NCBI GenBank assembly: GCA_964617695.1
Contig: CAZTYW010000002.1
Coordinates: 13,140-77,139 of the forward strand
Direction of reading: 5' to 3'
Origin: CAZTYW01 sp964617695
Lineage (GTDB): Bacteria; Chloroflexota; Dehalococcoidia; UBA2247; RBG-13-53-26
Length of the DNA stretch: 64,000 bases
Part shown: one piece after another, positions 1 through 9,605 of the stretch
Position numbering within the stretch: the stretch's first letter is position 1
Layout of the letters: every line of letters starts with the position of its first letter
Notes under the pieces: model-generated
The model's database searches: none
Seen by the model: the letters and a program-made list of their open reading frames with translations, nothing else
What the model was told of the DNA's origin: nothing
Made by a program: the position numbers and the translations under genes

Positions 1-1305
1 GAAGACATCAACAGCTATTTCGCCAGGAACTCGGTTTCGGCAGTTGGCATCAGCCTGCGCAACACCGACGACACCTCTTTCGCCAGCCAGCAGTTCTTCA
101 TCCCTGAGTTCAAGGATGTGATTGACGAAATCAGGACGCGGACGTCTGCTCCGCTGATATTGGGAGGCTCGGCATTCTCCATCATGCCTGAAGAGATCCT
201 CGATTACTGTGGGGTCGACCTGGGCCTCACTGGGGACGGTGAGGAGTCGCTGCCCCTCCTGGTAAGCAGGCTCGTGTCCGGTGGGGACTGCTCCTCCGTT
301 CCGGGGCTGGTCCTCCGTGAGGGAGGGGCCTTCAGGTGCAATCTCCCCTCGTATATTGACCTCAGCCACAGCCCGTGTCCCGGCAGGACCTCGGTCGACA
401 ATTGCCGTTACTTTGCTGAGGGCGGCATGGGAAACATTGAGACCAAACGGGGCTGCAGCAAGGGCTGCGTCTACTGTGTTGATGCGCTGGGCAAAGGGCG
501 GGCATTCAGGTTGCGCTCCCCTGAAACCGTGGTCGATGAGATGGCGTCTCTGCTTGAGATGGGCATTGACTGTTTCCATGTTTGTGACAGCGAGTTCAAT
601 TTGCCCCCCTCTCATGCCGAGCAGGTCTGCCACCAGATCGTCCGCCGCGGGCTGGGGGGCAGGGTGAACTGGTATGCTTATGCCAGCCCGGTGCCCTTTA
701 CCAGGGGAATGGCTGCCCTGTTTCAGAGGGCCGGCTGCGCCGGGCTGAACTTTGGGGTGGACAGCGGTAGTGACGCTATGCTCCATGCGCTGGGCCGGGA
801 CTTCGGGGTGGAGGACCTGCGCCGCACAGGCGGCATCTGCCGGGAACAGGGTCTGGTCTTTATGTATGACCTTCTTCTGGGAGGTCCAGGGGAAACCCGG
901 GATACACTGAGGCAGACCATCGAGGTCATGAAGGATATCTCTCCGGCGAGGATCGGAGCCGCCACGGGGCTGCGCATCTTTCCCGGAACGGCGCTGGCCA
1001 AAATGGTGCGGGAAATGGGGCCACTCCGCACCAACCCACACATCCAGGGCAACGTTGACGGGAACGAGAACTTCTTTGCCCCTGTGTTCTACCTGTCAGC
1101 AGCCCTGGGGCAGGAGGCCGTGGACTATGTGGATGACCTCATAGGCGGCGATGAGCGGTTCTTCTTCATGAGGCCGGCCACGTCCAGCGACAGGAACTAC
1201 AACTACAATGACAATACCTTGCTGGTGGAGGCAATTCGCCAGGGCTATAGGGGAGCCTTCTGGGATATCTTGAGGCGATTGTCTGACCGCGACCCTTCAG
1301 CCTGA
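1..1305 (+). CDS. B12-binding-domain radical SAM protein, 5' end outside window
   Basis: The frame is open to the first base, so at least 434 residues are present and the true start lies upstream. The N-terminal part resembles the end of a cobalamin-binding (Rossmann-like) domain, with 'LILGGSAFSIMPEE' and 'GDGEESLP', which are typical of B12-binding radical SAM proteins. The radical SAM cysteines are seen in 'GCSKGCVYC' (CxxxCxxC) at about residues 152-160, and 'LLLGGPGETRDT' follows further on. Family members do varied radical chemistry on lipids, tetrapyrroles or natural products, so the substrate cannot be told. It converges on folE with only 6 bases between the stop codons. Confidence 0.85.
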   Translation, partial: EDINSYFARNSVSAVGISLRNTDDTSFASQQFFIPEFKDVIDEIRTRTSAPLILGGSAFSIMPEEILDYCGVDLGLTGDGEESLPLLVSRLVSGGDCSSVPGLVLREGGAFRCNLPSYIDLSHSPCPGRTSVDNCRYFAEGGMGNIETKRGCSKGCVYCVDALGKGRAFRLRSPETVVDEMASLLEMGIDCFHVCDSEFNLPPSHAEQVCHQIVRRGLGGRVNWYAYASPVPFTRGMAALFQRAGCAGLNFGVDSGSDAMLHALGRDFGVEDLRRTGGICREQGLVFMYDLLLGGPGETRDTLRQTIEVMKDISPARIGAATGLRIFPGTALAKMVREMGPLRTNPHIQGNVDGNENFFAPVFYLSAALGQEAVDYVDDLIGGDERFFFMRPATSSDRNYNYNDNTLLVEAIRQGYRGAFWDILRRLSDRDPSA

Positions 1306-1311
1306 GACAGG

Positions 1312-1881
1312 CTACTTCCCCTGCACCAGGGAGAGGAACTCGGCCCTGGTGGCCGGTCTGGTGCGAAAAAGCCCGCGGTTGGCCGAGGTGACGATATTGC
1401 TCCCCGGCTTCTTTATGCCGCGCATGGTCATGCACATGTGCTCCGCCTGTATGATCACTGCCACCCCCTGGGGCTTGAGTGCATCCAGAATAGCTTCGGC
1501 GATCTGAGTGGTCATCCGCTCCTGGATCTGGGGACGGTGGGCGATGATTTCTACCACCCTGGCCAGCTTGCTGGCTCCGACCACTCTGCCGTGGGCGTTG
1601 GGAATATAGCCCACGTGGGCCACTCCGTAGAACGGTAGCAGGTGGTGCTCGCACATCGAGTAGAACGGAATGTCCTTCAGCACCACCATCTCCCTGTGTC
1701 CCTCCATGAAGCCGACACTCAGTTCCTCTTTAGGGTCCTTGTCGACTCCGCTGAAGAGATCGGCGTACATCTCAGCCATCCGCTCCGGGGTGCCTATGAT
1801 ACCCTCCCTCTGGGGGTCGTCACCGATGGCTTCAATGATAGACGTTACTGCTTGCCGAATCTTGGCCTGGTCGACGGCCAT
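1312..1881 (-). CDS. folE: GTP cyclohydrolase I
   Basis: It converts GTP to 7,8-dihydroneopterin triphosphate, the first step to tetrahydrofolate (and to queuosine precursors). The 189-residue length is normal for the bacterial type I enzyme. The zinc and catalytic signatures are present: '[12 protein letters not shown]' with the Cys-His-His pair in the middle, '[16 protein letters not shown]', and '[15 protein letters not shown]' carrying the second zinc cysteine. The start is supported by a GGAGG ribosome binding site just upstream of ATG 1881. It stands alone on the minus strand, with a 254-bp gap separating it from thrC. Confidence 0.96.
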   Translation of the reverse strand: MAVDQAKIRQAVTSIIEAIGDDPQREGIIGTPERMAEMYADLFSGVDKDPKEELSVGFMEGHREMVVLKDIPFYSMCEHHLLPFYGVAHVGYIPNAHGRVVGASKLARVVEIIAHRPQIQERMTTQIAEAILDALKPQGVAVIIQAEHMCMTMRGIKKPGSNIVTSANRGLFRTRPATRAEFLSLVQGK

Positions 1882-2135
1882 GCGCCCTCCTTCGAGCGGA
1901 ACGGTCTACGCCGGTGGCCCGTTCCAGTGCCTTACGCCGACGCCGCCGTGTGGCTGCGCGGGCGCAACCTTCGGGTCAGCATGGAAAGCGACTGTTACTG
2001 CCGGTTCGTGGCAGCAACAGGAAGACCGACCGCCACCTATATAACTTGTCAGGGCTGCACGGCCCCGACTATTCCCTGACTGAGCCTCAGACGGGCTCGA
2101 TTCCCTCGCGGTGAAGAGACGCCGCCCTTTGCCTG

Positions 2136-3230
2136 CTACCTCCAGCCGAGCGCCTCTTCCACCCTGCTCAGGTCCGCAGGAAGCTCGATGAAAGGAGCCG
2201 TATCTCTCGTAGCAGTGTCCGGGTCCTTCAGCCCGCTACCGGTAACCACGCAGACCACCCTTTTCTCAGAGAAATCGTACTTTGGGGACGACTTGATCAG
2301 ACCGGCAAGCGAAGCCGCCGAGGCTGGCTCGCCAAAGATGCCCCCCTTTGTGGCCAGGAGGCGGTAGGCTGCTATGATTTCGTCGTCACTAACCATGTCA
2401 ATAACACCGCCGGACTCGTCTCGTGCGGCTGTCGCCCCTTTCCAACTGGCCGGATTGCCGATGCGTATCGCCGTGGCGACAGTCTCAGGATGGGAGACCC
2501 TTTGGCCTCTTACGATGGGGGCTGCTCCCTCTGCCTGGAATCCCATCATTTTGGGAGTCTGGCTGGCGATTCCCGCTTTGCGGTACTCGACGAACCCCTT
2601 CCAGTAGGCAGTGATATTGCCGGCATTCCCCACAGGGATGAACAGATAGTCGGGCGCCTCGCCCAGGCTGTCTACAATCTCGAAGACAGCCGTTTTCTGG
2701 CCCTCGATACGGTTAGGGTTAATGGAGTTGACCAGAGTGACGGGGTGCTTCTCTACCAGGCTCCGCACTATTTCCAGGGCCTGGTCAAAGTTGCCGTCAA
2801 CAGCGACTATCGTCGCCCCGTAGACGATGGCCTGTGCTAGCTTGCCCAGGGCAATGTTGCCCTTTGGCACAACTATGATCGTTTTCAGGCCGCAGATTGC
2901 CCCGTAAGCTGCAGCCGAGGCACTGGTATTGCCGGTGGAAGCACAGATAATGGCAGAGTTTTTGGCCTCCGAGGCCTTGGCCACGGCTACCACCATGCCC
3001 CGGTCCTTGAATGAGCCGGTGGGATTGCATCCCTCCAGCTTGAAGTACAGCTCCCCGCACCCGATATCGGCCTCCAGCCTCGGGGCCCTGACCAGCGGAG
3101 TGTCTCCCTCTCCCAGGGTTATTCGGGGAGTGTCAGGTGTCAGAGGCAGGAATGGAGCGTATCTGGCCAGTACCCCTGAAGGGGACTCGCTGTCCCTAGA
3201 GGAAAGTCTCGGACTCGTGTCCCTTTTCAT
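2136..3230 (-). CDS. thrC: Threonine synthase
   Basis: This PLP enzyme turns O-phosphohomoserine into threonine. I placed the start at ATG 3230 (364 residues). The longer open frame up to 3353 would overlap the preceding zinc-ribbon gene almost completely, and its extra 41 residues look non-protein-like. The PLP lysine is in '[11 protein letters not shown]' (about Lys75), the Ser/Thr-rich '[14 protein letters not shown]' binds the cofactor phosphate, and '[15 protein letters not shown]' and '[11 protein letters not shown]' are typical of ThrC. It follows hom and a small zinc-ribbon gene on the same strand, overlapping the latter by 35 bases, so the three are probably co-transcribed and translationally coupled. 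Confidence 0.95.
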   Translation of the reverse strand: MKRDTSPRLSSRDSESPSGVLARYAPFLPLTPDTPRITLGEGDTPLVRAPRLEADIGCGELYFKLEGCNPTGSFKDRGMVVAVAKASEAKNSAIICASTGNTSASAAAYGAICGLKTIIVVPKGNIALGKLAQAIVYGATIVAVDGNFDQALEIVRSLVEKHPVTLVNSINPNRIEGQKTAVFEIVDSLGEAPDYLFIPVGNAGNITAYWKGFVEYRKAGIASQTPKMMGFQAEGAAPIVRGQRVSHPETVATAIRIGNPASWKGATAARDESGGVIDMVSDDEIIAAYRLLATKGGIFGEPASAASLAGLIKSSPKYDFSEKRVVCVVTGSGLKDPDTATRDTAPFIELPADLSRVEEALGWR

Positions 3231-3402
3231 CGTATTTCCGCTTGAGGTATCCCTTGGCTTCTGAGCACTGCTGACACAGGCGCACAGGCGGCTGGCCGTC
3301 TTCGCAAACATAGCCGTACCTCTCAGGATGTCTGACGACCCTGCCACAGCCATCGCACACCAGCTCTCCAGTAGCTATCAGCCCAGCAACCCAGGATGTC
3401 AT
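3196..3402 (-). CDS. Small zinc-ribbon protein between hom and thrC
   Basis: This encodes 68 residues of unknown function. Six cysteines are arranged as a probable zinc-binding unit: 'CDGCGRV' near residue 16, a single Cys in 'YGYVCEDG', and 'LCQQCSEA' near residue 43. A basic, charged tail follows. The gene lies 11 bases downstream of hom and its end overlaps thrC by 35 bases, an arrangement that suggests a real cistron of the threonine operon and not a chance frame. I do not recognise a named family. It could be a metal-binding regulator or a chaperone-like partner, but nothing in the sequence decides this. Confidence 0.7.
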   Translation of the reverse strand: MTSWVAGLIATGELVCDGCGRVVRHPERYGYVCEDGQPPVRLCQQCSEAKGYLKRKYDEKGHESETFL

Positions 3403-3413
3403 CTGGCAATCAC

Positions 3414-4748
3414 CTACCCTTCAACCCTGATGAAATTGCATATTTCTTTGACTGCCACAAGTTTCTCCATTTCTTCCAGCGCCTGCTGCATAAACTGCTC
3501 CCGGGCGGGATGCGTCATGATCACTATCTCAGCCGTTTGAGTGGCCGCATCGGCTTCTTTCTGAATCACTGAGGAAATACTGATGGAGCGGTCGCCCAGG
3601 ACCTTGCTTATCTGGGCAAGAACACCGGGGCTGTCGACCACACTCATTCTCAGGTAGTAGCGGGTCTCCAGTTCCGAAATTGGCTTGACGGCTTTGACAG
3701 CCTGCGACGCAGCGGAATCGGGGGACATGGTCTCAGCAAGGGACGGTGCTCGTGATTGTGACTCGTCTTGACGCATGATGGCCTTGGCAGCCAGGATGAC
3801 GTCGGCCACGATGGCGCTGGTGGTGGGGGACGAGCCAGCTCCCTCACCGTAGAAAAGTACCTTGCCCACCAGGTCACCTTCTATCTGGATGGCATTGTAA
3901 ACGCCGTCCACCTTGGCCAGCAGAAAGTCCATGGGAATGAGAACGGGGTGGACCCTGGCCTCGATAGACCCGTCTGCCTTCTTTGCGATAGCCAGGAGCT
4001 TTATCTCGTAGCCCAGCTCTTTGGCGTACCGAAAGTCGCGTTCCCCAATGCGGGTGATGCCCTGGAAGTAGATGTCCTCAGGACGGACCGGGGTGCGAAA
4101 GGCAGCAGTGGCAAGAATAGCCAGCTTAAAGGCCGCATCTGTGCCCTCAATGTCATTGGCGGCGTCAGCCTCGGCGTAGCCCAGTTCCTGGGCCTTCCTC
4201 AGGGCATGTCCAAAGCTGACTCCCTCAGCGGACATCCTGGTGAGAATGTAGTTGGTGGTGCCATTGATTATGGCGTAGATGGCTGAGATCTCATTGGCGG
4301 GCAGGCTCTGGCTGAGCGGAAGGAGCAGGGGGATACCACCGCCCACACTGGCTTCGTACAGCAGGCTCACTCCGTGCTGGCGGGCTGTTTGTCCAAGCTC
4401 CAGACCGTGTTTGGCTATCACCTCTTTGTTTGCTGTCACCACGGACTTGCCAGCCAGGAGAGCCTCCCTGATATACACCAGAGCAGGGTGCTCGCCGCCG
4501 ATGAGTTCGATGACAATGCCTATTTCGGGGTCAGCCAGGATCGCCTGTGGATCGGAGGTCAGAAGTTCAGAGGGCACTGCAGCCGGGCGTGGTTTTGAAG
4601 GCTCGCGGACCAGGATTCGGCGCAGTTCCAGGTTGGAACCTACCTCCTCCGCCAGGGCCTCGCCCTTCTCCTGTAGCGCCCTGGCTACCCCGCTGCCCAC
4701 CACCCCAGCCCCCATCAGCCCGACCCCGATACTCTTCTTTTGCCGCAC
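3414..4748 (-). CDS. hom: Homoserine dehydrogenase with C-terminal ACT domain
   Basis: It reduces aspartate semialdehyde to homoserine with NAD(P)H, the branch point to threonine and methionine. The 444 residues run as an N-terminal Rossmann domain ('GLMGAGVVGSGVA' near residue 10), the catalytic and substrate region ('VTANKEVIAKHG', 'SVGGGIPLL', 'GTTNYILTRM', 'AEADAANDIEGTDAA'), then an ACT domain from about residue 365 ('YYLRMSVVDSPGVLAQI'), which usually mediates threonine feedback inhibition. It heads the run hom, zinc-ribbon, thrC. Upstream, only 17 bases separate it from the foldase gene, so transcription may come through from the ribosomal operon. Confidence 0.96.
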   Translation of the reverse strand: MRQKKSIGVGLMGAGVVGSGVARALQEKGEALAEEVGSNLELRRILVREPSKPRPAAVPSELLTSDPQAILADPEIGIVIELIGGEHPALVYIREALLAGKSVVTANKEVIAKHGLELGQTARQHGVSLLYEASVGGGIPLLLPLSQSLPANEISAIYAIINGTTNYILTRMSAEGVSFGHALRKAQELGYAEADAANDIEGTDAAFKLAILATAAFRTPVRPEDIYFQGITRIGERDFRYAKELGYEIKLLAIAKKADGSIEARVHPVLIPMDFLLAKVDGVYNAIQIEGDLVGKVLFYGEGAGSSPTTSAIVADVILAAKAIMRQDESQSRAPSLAETMSPDSAASQAVKAVKPISELETRYYLRMSVVDSPGVLAQISKVLGDRSISISSVIQKEADAATQTAEIVIMTHPAREQFMQQALEEMEKLVAVKEICNFIRVEG

Positions 4749-4765
4749 TGCCAGCTTCCCTGCGA

Positions 4766-6085
4766 TCAGATATGGTCCAGGGCCCAGAAGATCTTCTCGT
4801 CGTCCAGGTAGTCCTCTATCCGGTTGTCTTCCGACTCCCGTTCCTGTTCAACCCACTCCCGAAATACCTGGTCGACCAGAATATCCCTGTGTTGGTCGCT
4901 GAGGACTCTCTCTTCTTTCTCCACGACCTCTATCAACCAGTACCCCGACTGCTTGCTGGTGTCTTCATTGAGAATAGGCTCACTCAGGGTGGTTCCATCC
5001 CGGGGAAGATCAAGAACGGCCGCCCCGATTCTGGTCTCAGCGTCTTCCAGGCTCAGCCAGCCCATGTCGCCACCGGCGCCTTGTGAAGCCGAGTGCAATG
5101 AATGTTCTTCGGCCAGTTCGGCGAAATTCTCTCCGTCGAACTGGCTGGCCACTTCGATGGCTTTGAAACTGCTGTCCAGCAGGATTCCCTGGATGTGGAG
5201 CTCTGTCTCCTCGCCCTCTTCCCTTTCCTCAAGAACTATCGCCAGCCAGTAGCCACCCTTGGTCGGGTATTGTGTGTCAGCGGTGGGGCTGCTTACCACG
5301 CCTATTTCCGTTACGTTGCTGAAAGCGTAGTCGTCGAAGGCCGAACTCTCGATGCCCGGTGGCAGCCAATCCACTCCATCTGCGTCGGGATAGTAATGTG
5401 ATGACGATGTCATGTTGACAAGTTGTTCAATAGTCTCTGTAGTCTCTGTCCCCCAGGTGCTCCTTATCTCTAGTGCCTGATCCTCGGTTCCCACCAGTAT
5501 GGCTTGGATCCTGACCTGGGTAAATGGCTGGTCCTGGGGGTATTCGTTGTTTCCAAGGTACGCTCGCAGCTCGGTTTGGATCAGCATCGGCCCGATGTAG
5601 ATTTCCCTGAAGGCTGCATCGGATACTCCGAACGTGTCGAGCACCTCCTTGTACCGCTGCTTGAATTCTTCGTCGCTCAACTCTTCATCAGATGAGGTCA
5701 GCAGTTCCTTGATCTTGGCGTCAATGCTCTCCTCGCTGATGACAATGCCCACCTCGGGTGACTCTGCCATCTGCCTCATGAGCTCGTAGTTCTGCATTAC
5801 CGTGACCACCTGGCGGGCCAACTCGTAGTCCTGGTAAGGATTCTGCCCCGCACCCCAGAGGCGGAGGGTATTCACAAAGTAGCGCATGTCAAGTACGGTG
5901 CCGTTTACCCTCACTATGGCCTGGTGCCACGGCCTGATGCTGCTATCGTAGTAACCGTAGCCGACTATTGACACAACGGCAATAATGGCTATCAGGATTG
6001 CGATCTCGGCGATGCGTCGTCTTCGGCGCTCCCTTTCCCACTTGGACGGGACACGCTTTGGCTCCGGCGGTCGTCTTCTGCTCAA
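4766..6085 (-). CDS. Membrane-anchored SurA/PpiC-like peptidyl-prolyl isomerase
   Basis: This 439-residue protein has a very basic N-terminus, one membrane segment at about residues 26-46 ('IAILIAIIAVVSIVGYGYY') and a long extracytoplasmic part. A SurA_N-like region ('AIVRVNGTVLDMRYFVNTL') is followed by a parvulin-type rotamase region around residues 290-400 ('HIQGILLDSS', 'FAELAEEHSLHS', 'GAGGDMGWLS', the last matching the family's GGDLGW signature). It probably helps fold secreted proteins at the outer face of the membrane. There is no lipobox, so the uncleaved segment is the anchor. Which proline-isomerase residues are active cannot be told by eye. Confidence 0.8.
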   Translation of the reverse strand: MSRRRPPEPKRVPSKWERERRRRRIAEIAILIAIIAVVSIVGYGYYDSSIRPWHQAIVRVNGTVLDMRYFVNTLRLWGAGQNPYQDYELARQVVTVMQNYELMRQMAESPEVGIVISEESIDAKIKELLTSSDEELSDEEFKQRYKEVLDTFGVSDAAFREIYIGPMLIQTELRAYLGNNEYPQDQPFTQVRIQAILVGTEDQALEIRSTWGTETTETIEQLVNMTSSSHYYPDADGVDWLPPGIESSAFDDYAFSNVTEIGVVSSPTADTQYPTKGGYWLAIVLEEREEGEETELHIQGILLDSSFKAIEVASQFDGENFAELAEEHSLHSASQGAGGDMGWLSLEDAETRIGAAVLDLPRDGTTLSEPILNEDTSKQSGYWLIEVVEKEERVLSDQHRDILVDQVFREWVEQERESEDNRIEDYLDDEKIFWALDHI

Positions 6086-6170
6086 GTCTTACTCCCTCAA
6101 TAAGGAAACGACCGGTCGCATCAATGGAACACTCTGGAGGCTCGCAGGCAGGGAAGGCCCGGCCCAGCGG

Positions 6171-6458
6171 TCAAGGCCCTGCCATTTCGTGGATATGCTC
6201 TGCGGTATAAGGCAACAGAGCCAGATGTCTGGCTCGCTTTATCGCCTGGGCCAGAGCCCGCTGGTGCTTTGCGCAGTTGCCATTCCTGCGCCGAGGTTCG
6301 ATTTTCGCCCGGTCGGAAACGTAGCGGCGCAGGTGCTCCGGCTTCTTGTAGCTTGCCTCAACTTTGTCAGCGCAGAAAACGCACACCCTGCGCCTGGGAA
6401 CGTATCTCGAGCCCCTGCCGCCCTTTCTGCTGGTCTTTGGTCTTCTTCCGTACGCCAT
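6171..6458 (-). CDS. rpsR: 30S ribosomal protein S18
   Basis: Small-subunit protein S18, 95 residues including a basic N-terminal extension. The core motifs are '[21 protein letters not shown]', read here as a Cys-x-x-Cys element followed by the S18 helix, and '[19 protein letters not shown]' with the conserved Lys/His/Gln stretch that contacts 16S rRNA and S6. The Cys pair plus a later Cys suggests a zinc-binding (C+) form. It is last in the conserved order rpsF-ssb-rpsR, 15 bases after ssb, and is co-transcribed with them. Confidence 0.97.
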   Translation of the reverse strand: MAYGRRPKTSRKGGRGSRYVPRRRVCVFCADKVEASYKKPEHLRRYVSDRAKIEPRRRNGNCAKHQRALAQAIKRARHLALLPYTAEHIHEMAGP

Positions 6459-6473
6459 CTTGCTCGTCCTTAC

Positions 6474-6890
6474 CTAGAAGGGGAGATCCTCTGCCTCCAC
6501 TACCACATCCTCTACCTTATCCTCTACCTTGGCCTCATCCGATAGAGGAACGGTTGCCGGTTGCCTGTCGAGGAAAAGGACTCTGTCTGCCACTATCTCA
6601 ACTCGACTGCGCCTCTGCCCGTCCTGTCCTTCCCAGGCGCGGGTCCGCAGCCTACCCTCAACATAAGCTCGCTTGCCTTTGGTCAGGAACTGGTTGCAGC
6701 TCTCTGCCAGTTTGTTCCAGGTGACTACCGTGAACCACTCCGTCTCTTGCTTTCGCTCCCCTTCAGGGGTGGTGAAAATCCTGCTGGAAGCCATGCGAAA
6801 CGTGGTTACCGGGTTGCCATTAGGGGTGAAACGCATTTCGGGGTCAGTTCCGATATTCCCAATGATCATTACCTTGTTCAAATTCGCCAT
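6474..6890 (-). CDS. ssb: Single-stranded DNA-binding protein
   Basis: This 138-residue OB-fold protein coats single-stranded DNA in replication, repair and recombination. The start 'MANLNKVMIIGNIGTDPEMR' and 'WFTVVTWNKLAESCNQFL' are classic SSB. The linker is short and acidic, and the C-terminal tip ends in 'EAEDLPF', the partner-binding tail that recruits RecO, PriA and other proteins. It sits between rpsF and rpsR, the usual arrangement in bacteria. A 115-bp spacer separates it from rpsF. Confidence 0.97.
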   Translation of the reverse strand: MANLNKVMIIGNIGTDPEMRFTPNGNPVTTFRMASSRIFTTPEGERKQETEWFTVVTWNKLAESCNQFLTKGKRAYVEGRLRTRAWEGQDGQRRSRVEIVADRVLFLDRQPATVPLSDEAKVEDKVEDVVVEAEDLPF

Positions 6891-7005
6891 CTCTAGTTAT
6901 CCCCCTCCCTGTTACTCCAAGCATGCTTAGCATCTTACCTCACATAACGACTGAAGTAAAGAGGTCGGACTGTGGGGGGTGGCTGAGGTCGTGAGAGAAA
7001 CGTGC

Positions 7006-7296
7006 TCAGTCCTCCAGTCTTACCAGCAAATGTCGCAGTATCCCTTCCGAGCTTTCGAGGTTCCTCTCCAGTTCTGCCGTTTGGCTTGGGTCGAGCGTGA
7101 ACTGCGTCAACACGTAGTTCCCTTCCCTGAAGTTGCCTATTGGATAGGCCAGTTTACGTTTTCCCCACCGGTTGACCCCGGCGGTGATGGCGCCCTCTTT
7201 CTGGGTGATGAACCCGGTAACCCTCTCGATCTCGTTGTCTATGTCCTCATCGGCAATCTCAGGGCTGAAGACTACTGTCAGCTCGTATTCCTTCAT
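7006..7296 (-). CDS. rpsF: 30S ribosomal protein S6
   Basis: Small-subunit protein S6, 96 residues, which forms a heterodimer with S18 (encoded two genes downstream) on 16S rRNA. Family signatures are 'YELTVVFSPEI' at the N-terminus, 'RWGKRKLAYPIGNFREGNYVL' in the middle and 'LERNLESSEGILRHLLVRLED' at the end. It is the first gene of the rpsF-ssb-rpsR unit. AAGGAGGAA lies upstream of ATG 7296, and a good promoter is seen at 7364-7393. Confidence 0.97.
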   Translation of the reverse strand: MKEYELTVVFSPEIADEDIDNEIERVTGFITQKEGAITAGVNRWGKRKLAYPIGNFREGNYVLTQFTLDPSQTAELERNLESSEGILRHLLVRLED

Positions 7297-7363
7297 GGCT
7301 TGTACCTGTTATTTCCTCCTTTGGGCATCAGCTAATCGGACACCCGTTGCCAAAACAAAATCA

Positions 7364-7393
7364 ACTATAGCACATAACTGAGTGGCTGGACAA
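7364..7393 (-). promoter_or_regulatory. Promoter for rpsF-ssb-rpsR
   Basis: On the minus strand, TTGTCC (7388-7393) and TATAGT (7364-7369) are separated by 18 bases, about 65 bases upstream of the rpsF start. It matches a sigma-70-type promoter in 4 of 6 and 5 of 6 positions. It lies immediately after the end of glyA (stop at 7397), so the ribosomal operon has its own promoter. Confidence 0.6.
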
Positions 7394-7396
7394 GGA

Positions 7397-8620
7397 TTAG
7401 TGTATCGGGAAGCGGCGACAGATCCCCTCCACCTCGCCACAGGCCTGGCTTTTCACCCTCTCGTCTCGCGGGCTGGTCAGCACGCGGTGGATCAAGGACG
7501 CAATCTGCCTCATCTCCTGCGGCCCAAGCCCCCTGGTTGTCACCGCCGGAGTGCCGAGCCTGAGGCCGCTGGTCGTCTGCGGGGGTAATGGATCAAAGGG
7601 GATGCCGTTTCGGTTGGCGGAGAGACCCACGCTGTCCAGGACTTCCTCGGCTGTCCTGCCTGTTATTCCCAGCGGGCGAAGATCGATCAGAAGCAGGTGG
7701 CTGTCGGTCCCTCCGGTGACTAGCCGGAACCCCAGCCTGGTCAGTTCGCTGGCCAGAGTCCTGGCATTCTCCAGCACCCTCTCCTGATAGGTGACAAAAT
7801 CCGGTTGCATCGCCTCGTGGAAGGCAATGGCTTTGCCGGCGATAGCATGCATCAGCGGTCCCCCCTGGGTCCCGGGGAAGACGGCAGGGTCAAGGCGCCC
7901 GGCAAACTCCTGCCGGGACAGGATAAAGCCGCCGCGCGGCCCGCGCAGCGTCTTGTGCGTAGTAGAGGTCACCACCTCGGCCCAGGGGACCGGCGAAGGG
8001 TGCACCCCGGCGGCAACCAGGCCAGCAGTGTGCGCCATGTCTACCATGAGCAGCGCCTCAACCTCGGCGCCGATATCGTGCAACCTCTGGCAATCAATGA
8101 TTCTGGGATAGGAGCTGGCTCCAGCCACGATCAGCTTCGGTCTGTGTTCCTTCGCTAGCCGCTCTATCTCGTCATAATCGAGCAGCTCTGTTTCTCTGTT
8201 CACCCCGTAGTGGACAAATCGGTACCATTTGCCTGAGAGACTGGCCGGGCTCCCGTGACTCAGGTGGCCACCGTGAGCCAGGCTCATGCTCATGACAGTG
8301 TCTCCGTACTCCAGGAGAGCAAGATAGACTGCTAGATTCGCCTGGGTTCCGCTGTGGGGCTGGACATTGGCGTGCTCCGCGCCAAACAACCGCTTGGCCC
8401 TGTCGACGGCCAGCCTTTCCACCTGGTCGATCTCCTGGCAGCCGCCATAATAGCGGCGTCCCGGGTAACCCTCCGCGTATTTGTTTGTCAGGACTGAGCC
8501 CTGGGCCTCAAGCACCTGTTCTCCGGCGTAGTTCTCGGCAGCGATTAGTACCAGTTTGCGTGACTGGCGCTCCTTCTCCCTCTGGATCAGCGCAGCGGTC
8601 TCAATGTCTTTCTCTGACAT
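7397..8620 (-). CDS. glyA: Serine hydroxymethyltransferase
   Basis: This PLP enzyme interconverts serine and glycine and supplies methylene-tetrahydrofolate. The PLP lysine lies in '[16 protein letters not shown]', and '[15 protein letters not shown]', '[13 protein letters not shown]' and '[14 protein letters not shown]' are diagnostic. The open frame begins at 8656, but ATG 8620 is preferred: GGAAGG lies 9 bases before it, and the longer version would run into comF, whose stop is at 8626. That gives 407 residues, normal for the family. It is translated from the comF-glyA message. Confidence 0.96.
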   Translation of the reverse strand: MSEKDIETAALIQREKERQSRKLVLIAAENYAGEQVLEAQGSVLTNKYAEGYPGRRYYGGCQEIDQVERLAVDRAKRLFGAEHANVQPHSGTQANLAVYLALLEYGDTVMSMSLAHGGHLSHGSPASLSGKWYRFVHYGVNRETELLDYDEIERLAKEHRPKLIVAGASSYPRIIDCQRLHDIGAEVEALLMVDMAHTAGLVAAGVHPSPVPWAEVVTSTTHKTLRGPRGGFILSRQEFAGRLDPAVFPGTQGGPLMHAIAGKAIAFHEAMQPDFVTYQERVLENARTLASELTRLGFRLVTGGTDSHLLLIDLRPLGITGRTAEEVLDSVGLSANRNGIPFDPLPPQTTSGLRLGTPAVTTRGLGPQEMRQIASLIHRVLTSPRDERVKSQACGEVEGICRRFPIH

Positions 8621-8625
8621 GTCTC

Positions 8626-9333
8626 TCATCCTTCCCGAGCCAAGGTTAGGCCCCACACGGAGCTGGCCCCCGCTTCTTTCAGGGCCGCGGCACAGGAATC
8701 TAGTGTCGCTCCTGTAGTGCAGACGTCGTCGATAATCAGTACCTGCTTTCCTTCCAGCCTGCTATCGTTGCAGCAGAAAGCGCCTCGAACGTTGTTGCGG
8801 CGCGCCTCAGCGCTGGCGGTTCGGGCTTGAGCAGGCGCATCCCTGTGCCTGACAAGCGGCTTGTCCGTGACCGGCAAGCCGCTTCGTTTGCCCAGCTCCT
8901 GGGCCAGGAGCCCTGACTGATTATAGCCGCGCTCCCGCAGCCGCCGGGGGTGAAGGGGCACCGGTACTATGACGTCCGCTGGCACAGGTTTCGTTTCCAG
9001 GCTCTCGGCCATGAGTTGGGCGAGTGGGGAAGCCAGGGATTTGACACCATGATACTTGAACTGATGGATCGCCTGTCGCACCGATCCCTGGAAGAGGAAC
9101 AGGGAACGAATACCATCGATTTCCAGCTTCCATGTCGAGCATGTGGGACAGCGGTCCTCCTCGATCAAGGGCCTACCGCATCTGGGGCACAGCGGCGGAA
9201 GGAGGCGGGGAAGAGTACGTCGGCATGAGGTACAGATTAGAGTACCTTCTCTGCCACAGCCCAGGCAATGCAGCGGGAAGAACAGGTCAAGAAGCACGCC
9301 CTTTAGCTGGTCGAGCTGGGCATTGAAATTCAC
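8626..9333 (-). CDS. comF: ComF-family phosphoribosyltransferase-like protein
   Basis: This 235-residue protein has an N-terminal double zinc-ribbon ('[15 protein letters not shown]', '[18 protein letters not shown]') and a C-terminal phosphoribosyltransferase fold with the PRPP-binding loop '[18 protein letters not shown]'. '[12 protein letters not shown]' is also typical of ComF/GntX. Homologues take part in DNA uptake in naturally competent bacteria, but the family is widespread in organisms without known competence, and no other competence genes are seen here. It is closely followed by glyA. Confidence 0.9.
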   Translation of the reverse strand: MNFNAQLDQLKGVLLDLFFPLHCLGCGREGTLICTSCRRTLPRLLPPLCPRCGRPLIEEDRCPTCSTWKLEIDGIRSLFLFQGSVRQAIHQFKYHGVKSLASPLAQLMAESLETKPVPADVIVPVPLHPRRLRERGYNQSGLLAQELGKRSGLPVTDKPLVRHRDAPAQARTASAEARRNNVRGAFCCNDSRLEGKQVLIIDDVCTTGATLDSCAAALKEAGASSVWGLTLAREG

Positions 9334-9355
9334 ATCCGGTGTTCACCAGGATATT

Positions 9356-9586
9356 CTAACGTCCTCGGGCGGAAGCATGCAGTGCGCCGTTTATGACTGG
9401 CTCGTTTATGTAAACGTCACCGTTCCTTATCTTCAGGTTGAAGCCACAGGTCGGGTTGGTGCATACCCATGCCTTGTAGTGGATGGCTGCCCCCTGGCTG
9501 CCAAAGTCGGACAAGGGCACGAGATCACCAACGCTGCATTTCTGGCACTTGGGGAAAGAGGAGTTCTCCACAAAGCCACCTCCCAA
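9356..9586 (-). CDS. Small zinc-ribbon hypothetical protein
   Basis: A 76-residue protein of unknown function. Two cysteine pairs, 'KCQKCSVGDL' (near residue 14) and 'VCTNPTCGFNLKIRNGD' (near residue 41), look like a single treble-clef or rubredoxin-like zinc site. ATG 9586 follows GGGAGGTGG on the minus strand. It may be co-transcribed with comF and glyA, which begin 22 bases downstream. A palindrome containing TATACT boxes on both strands lies about 20 bases before it. Confidence 0.65.
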   Translation of the reverse strand: MGGGFVENSSFPKCQKCSVGDLVPLSDFGSQGAAIHYKAWVCTNPTCGFNLKIRNGDVYINEPVINGALHASARGR

Positions 9587-9605
9587 CTAAGTAGTTTGGT
9601 TAAAG

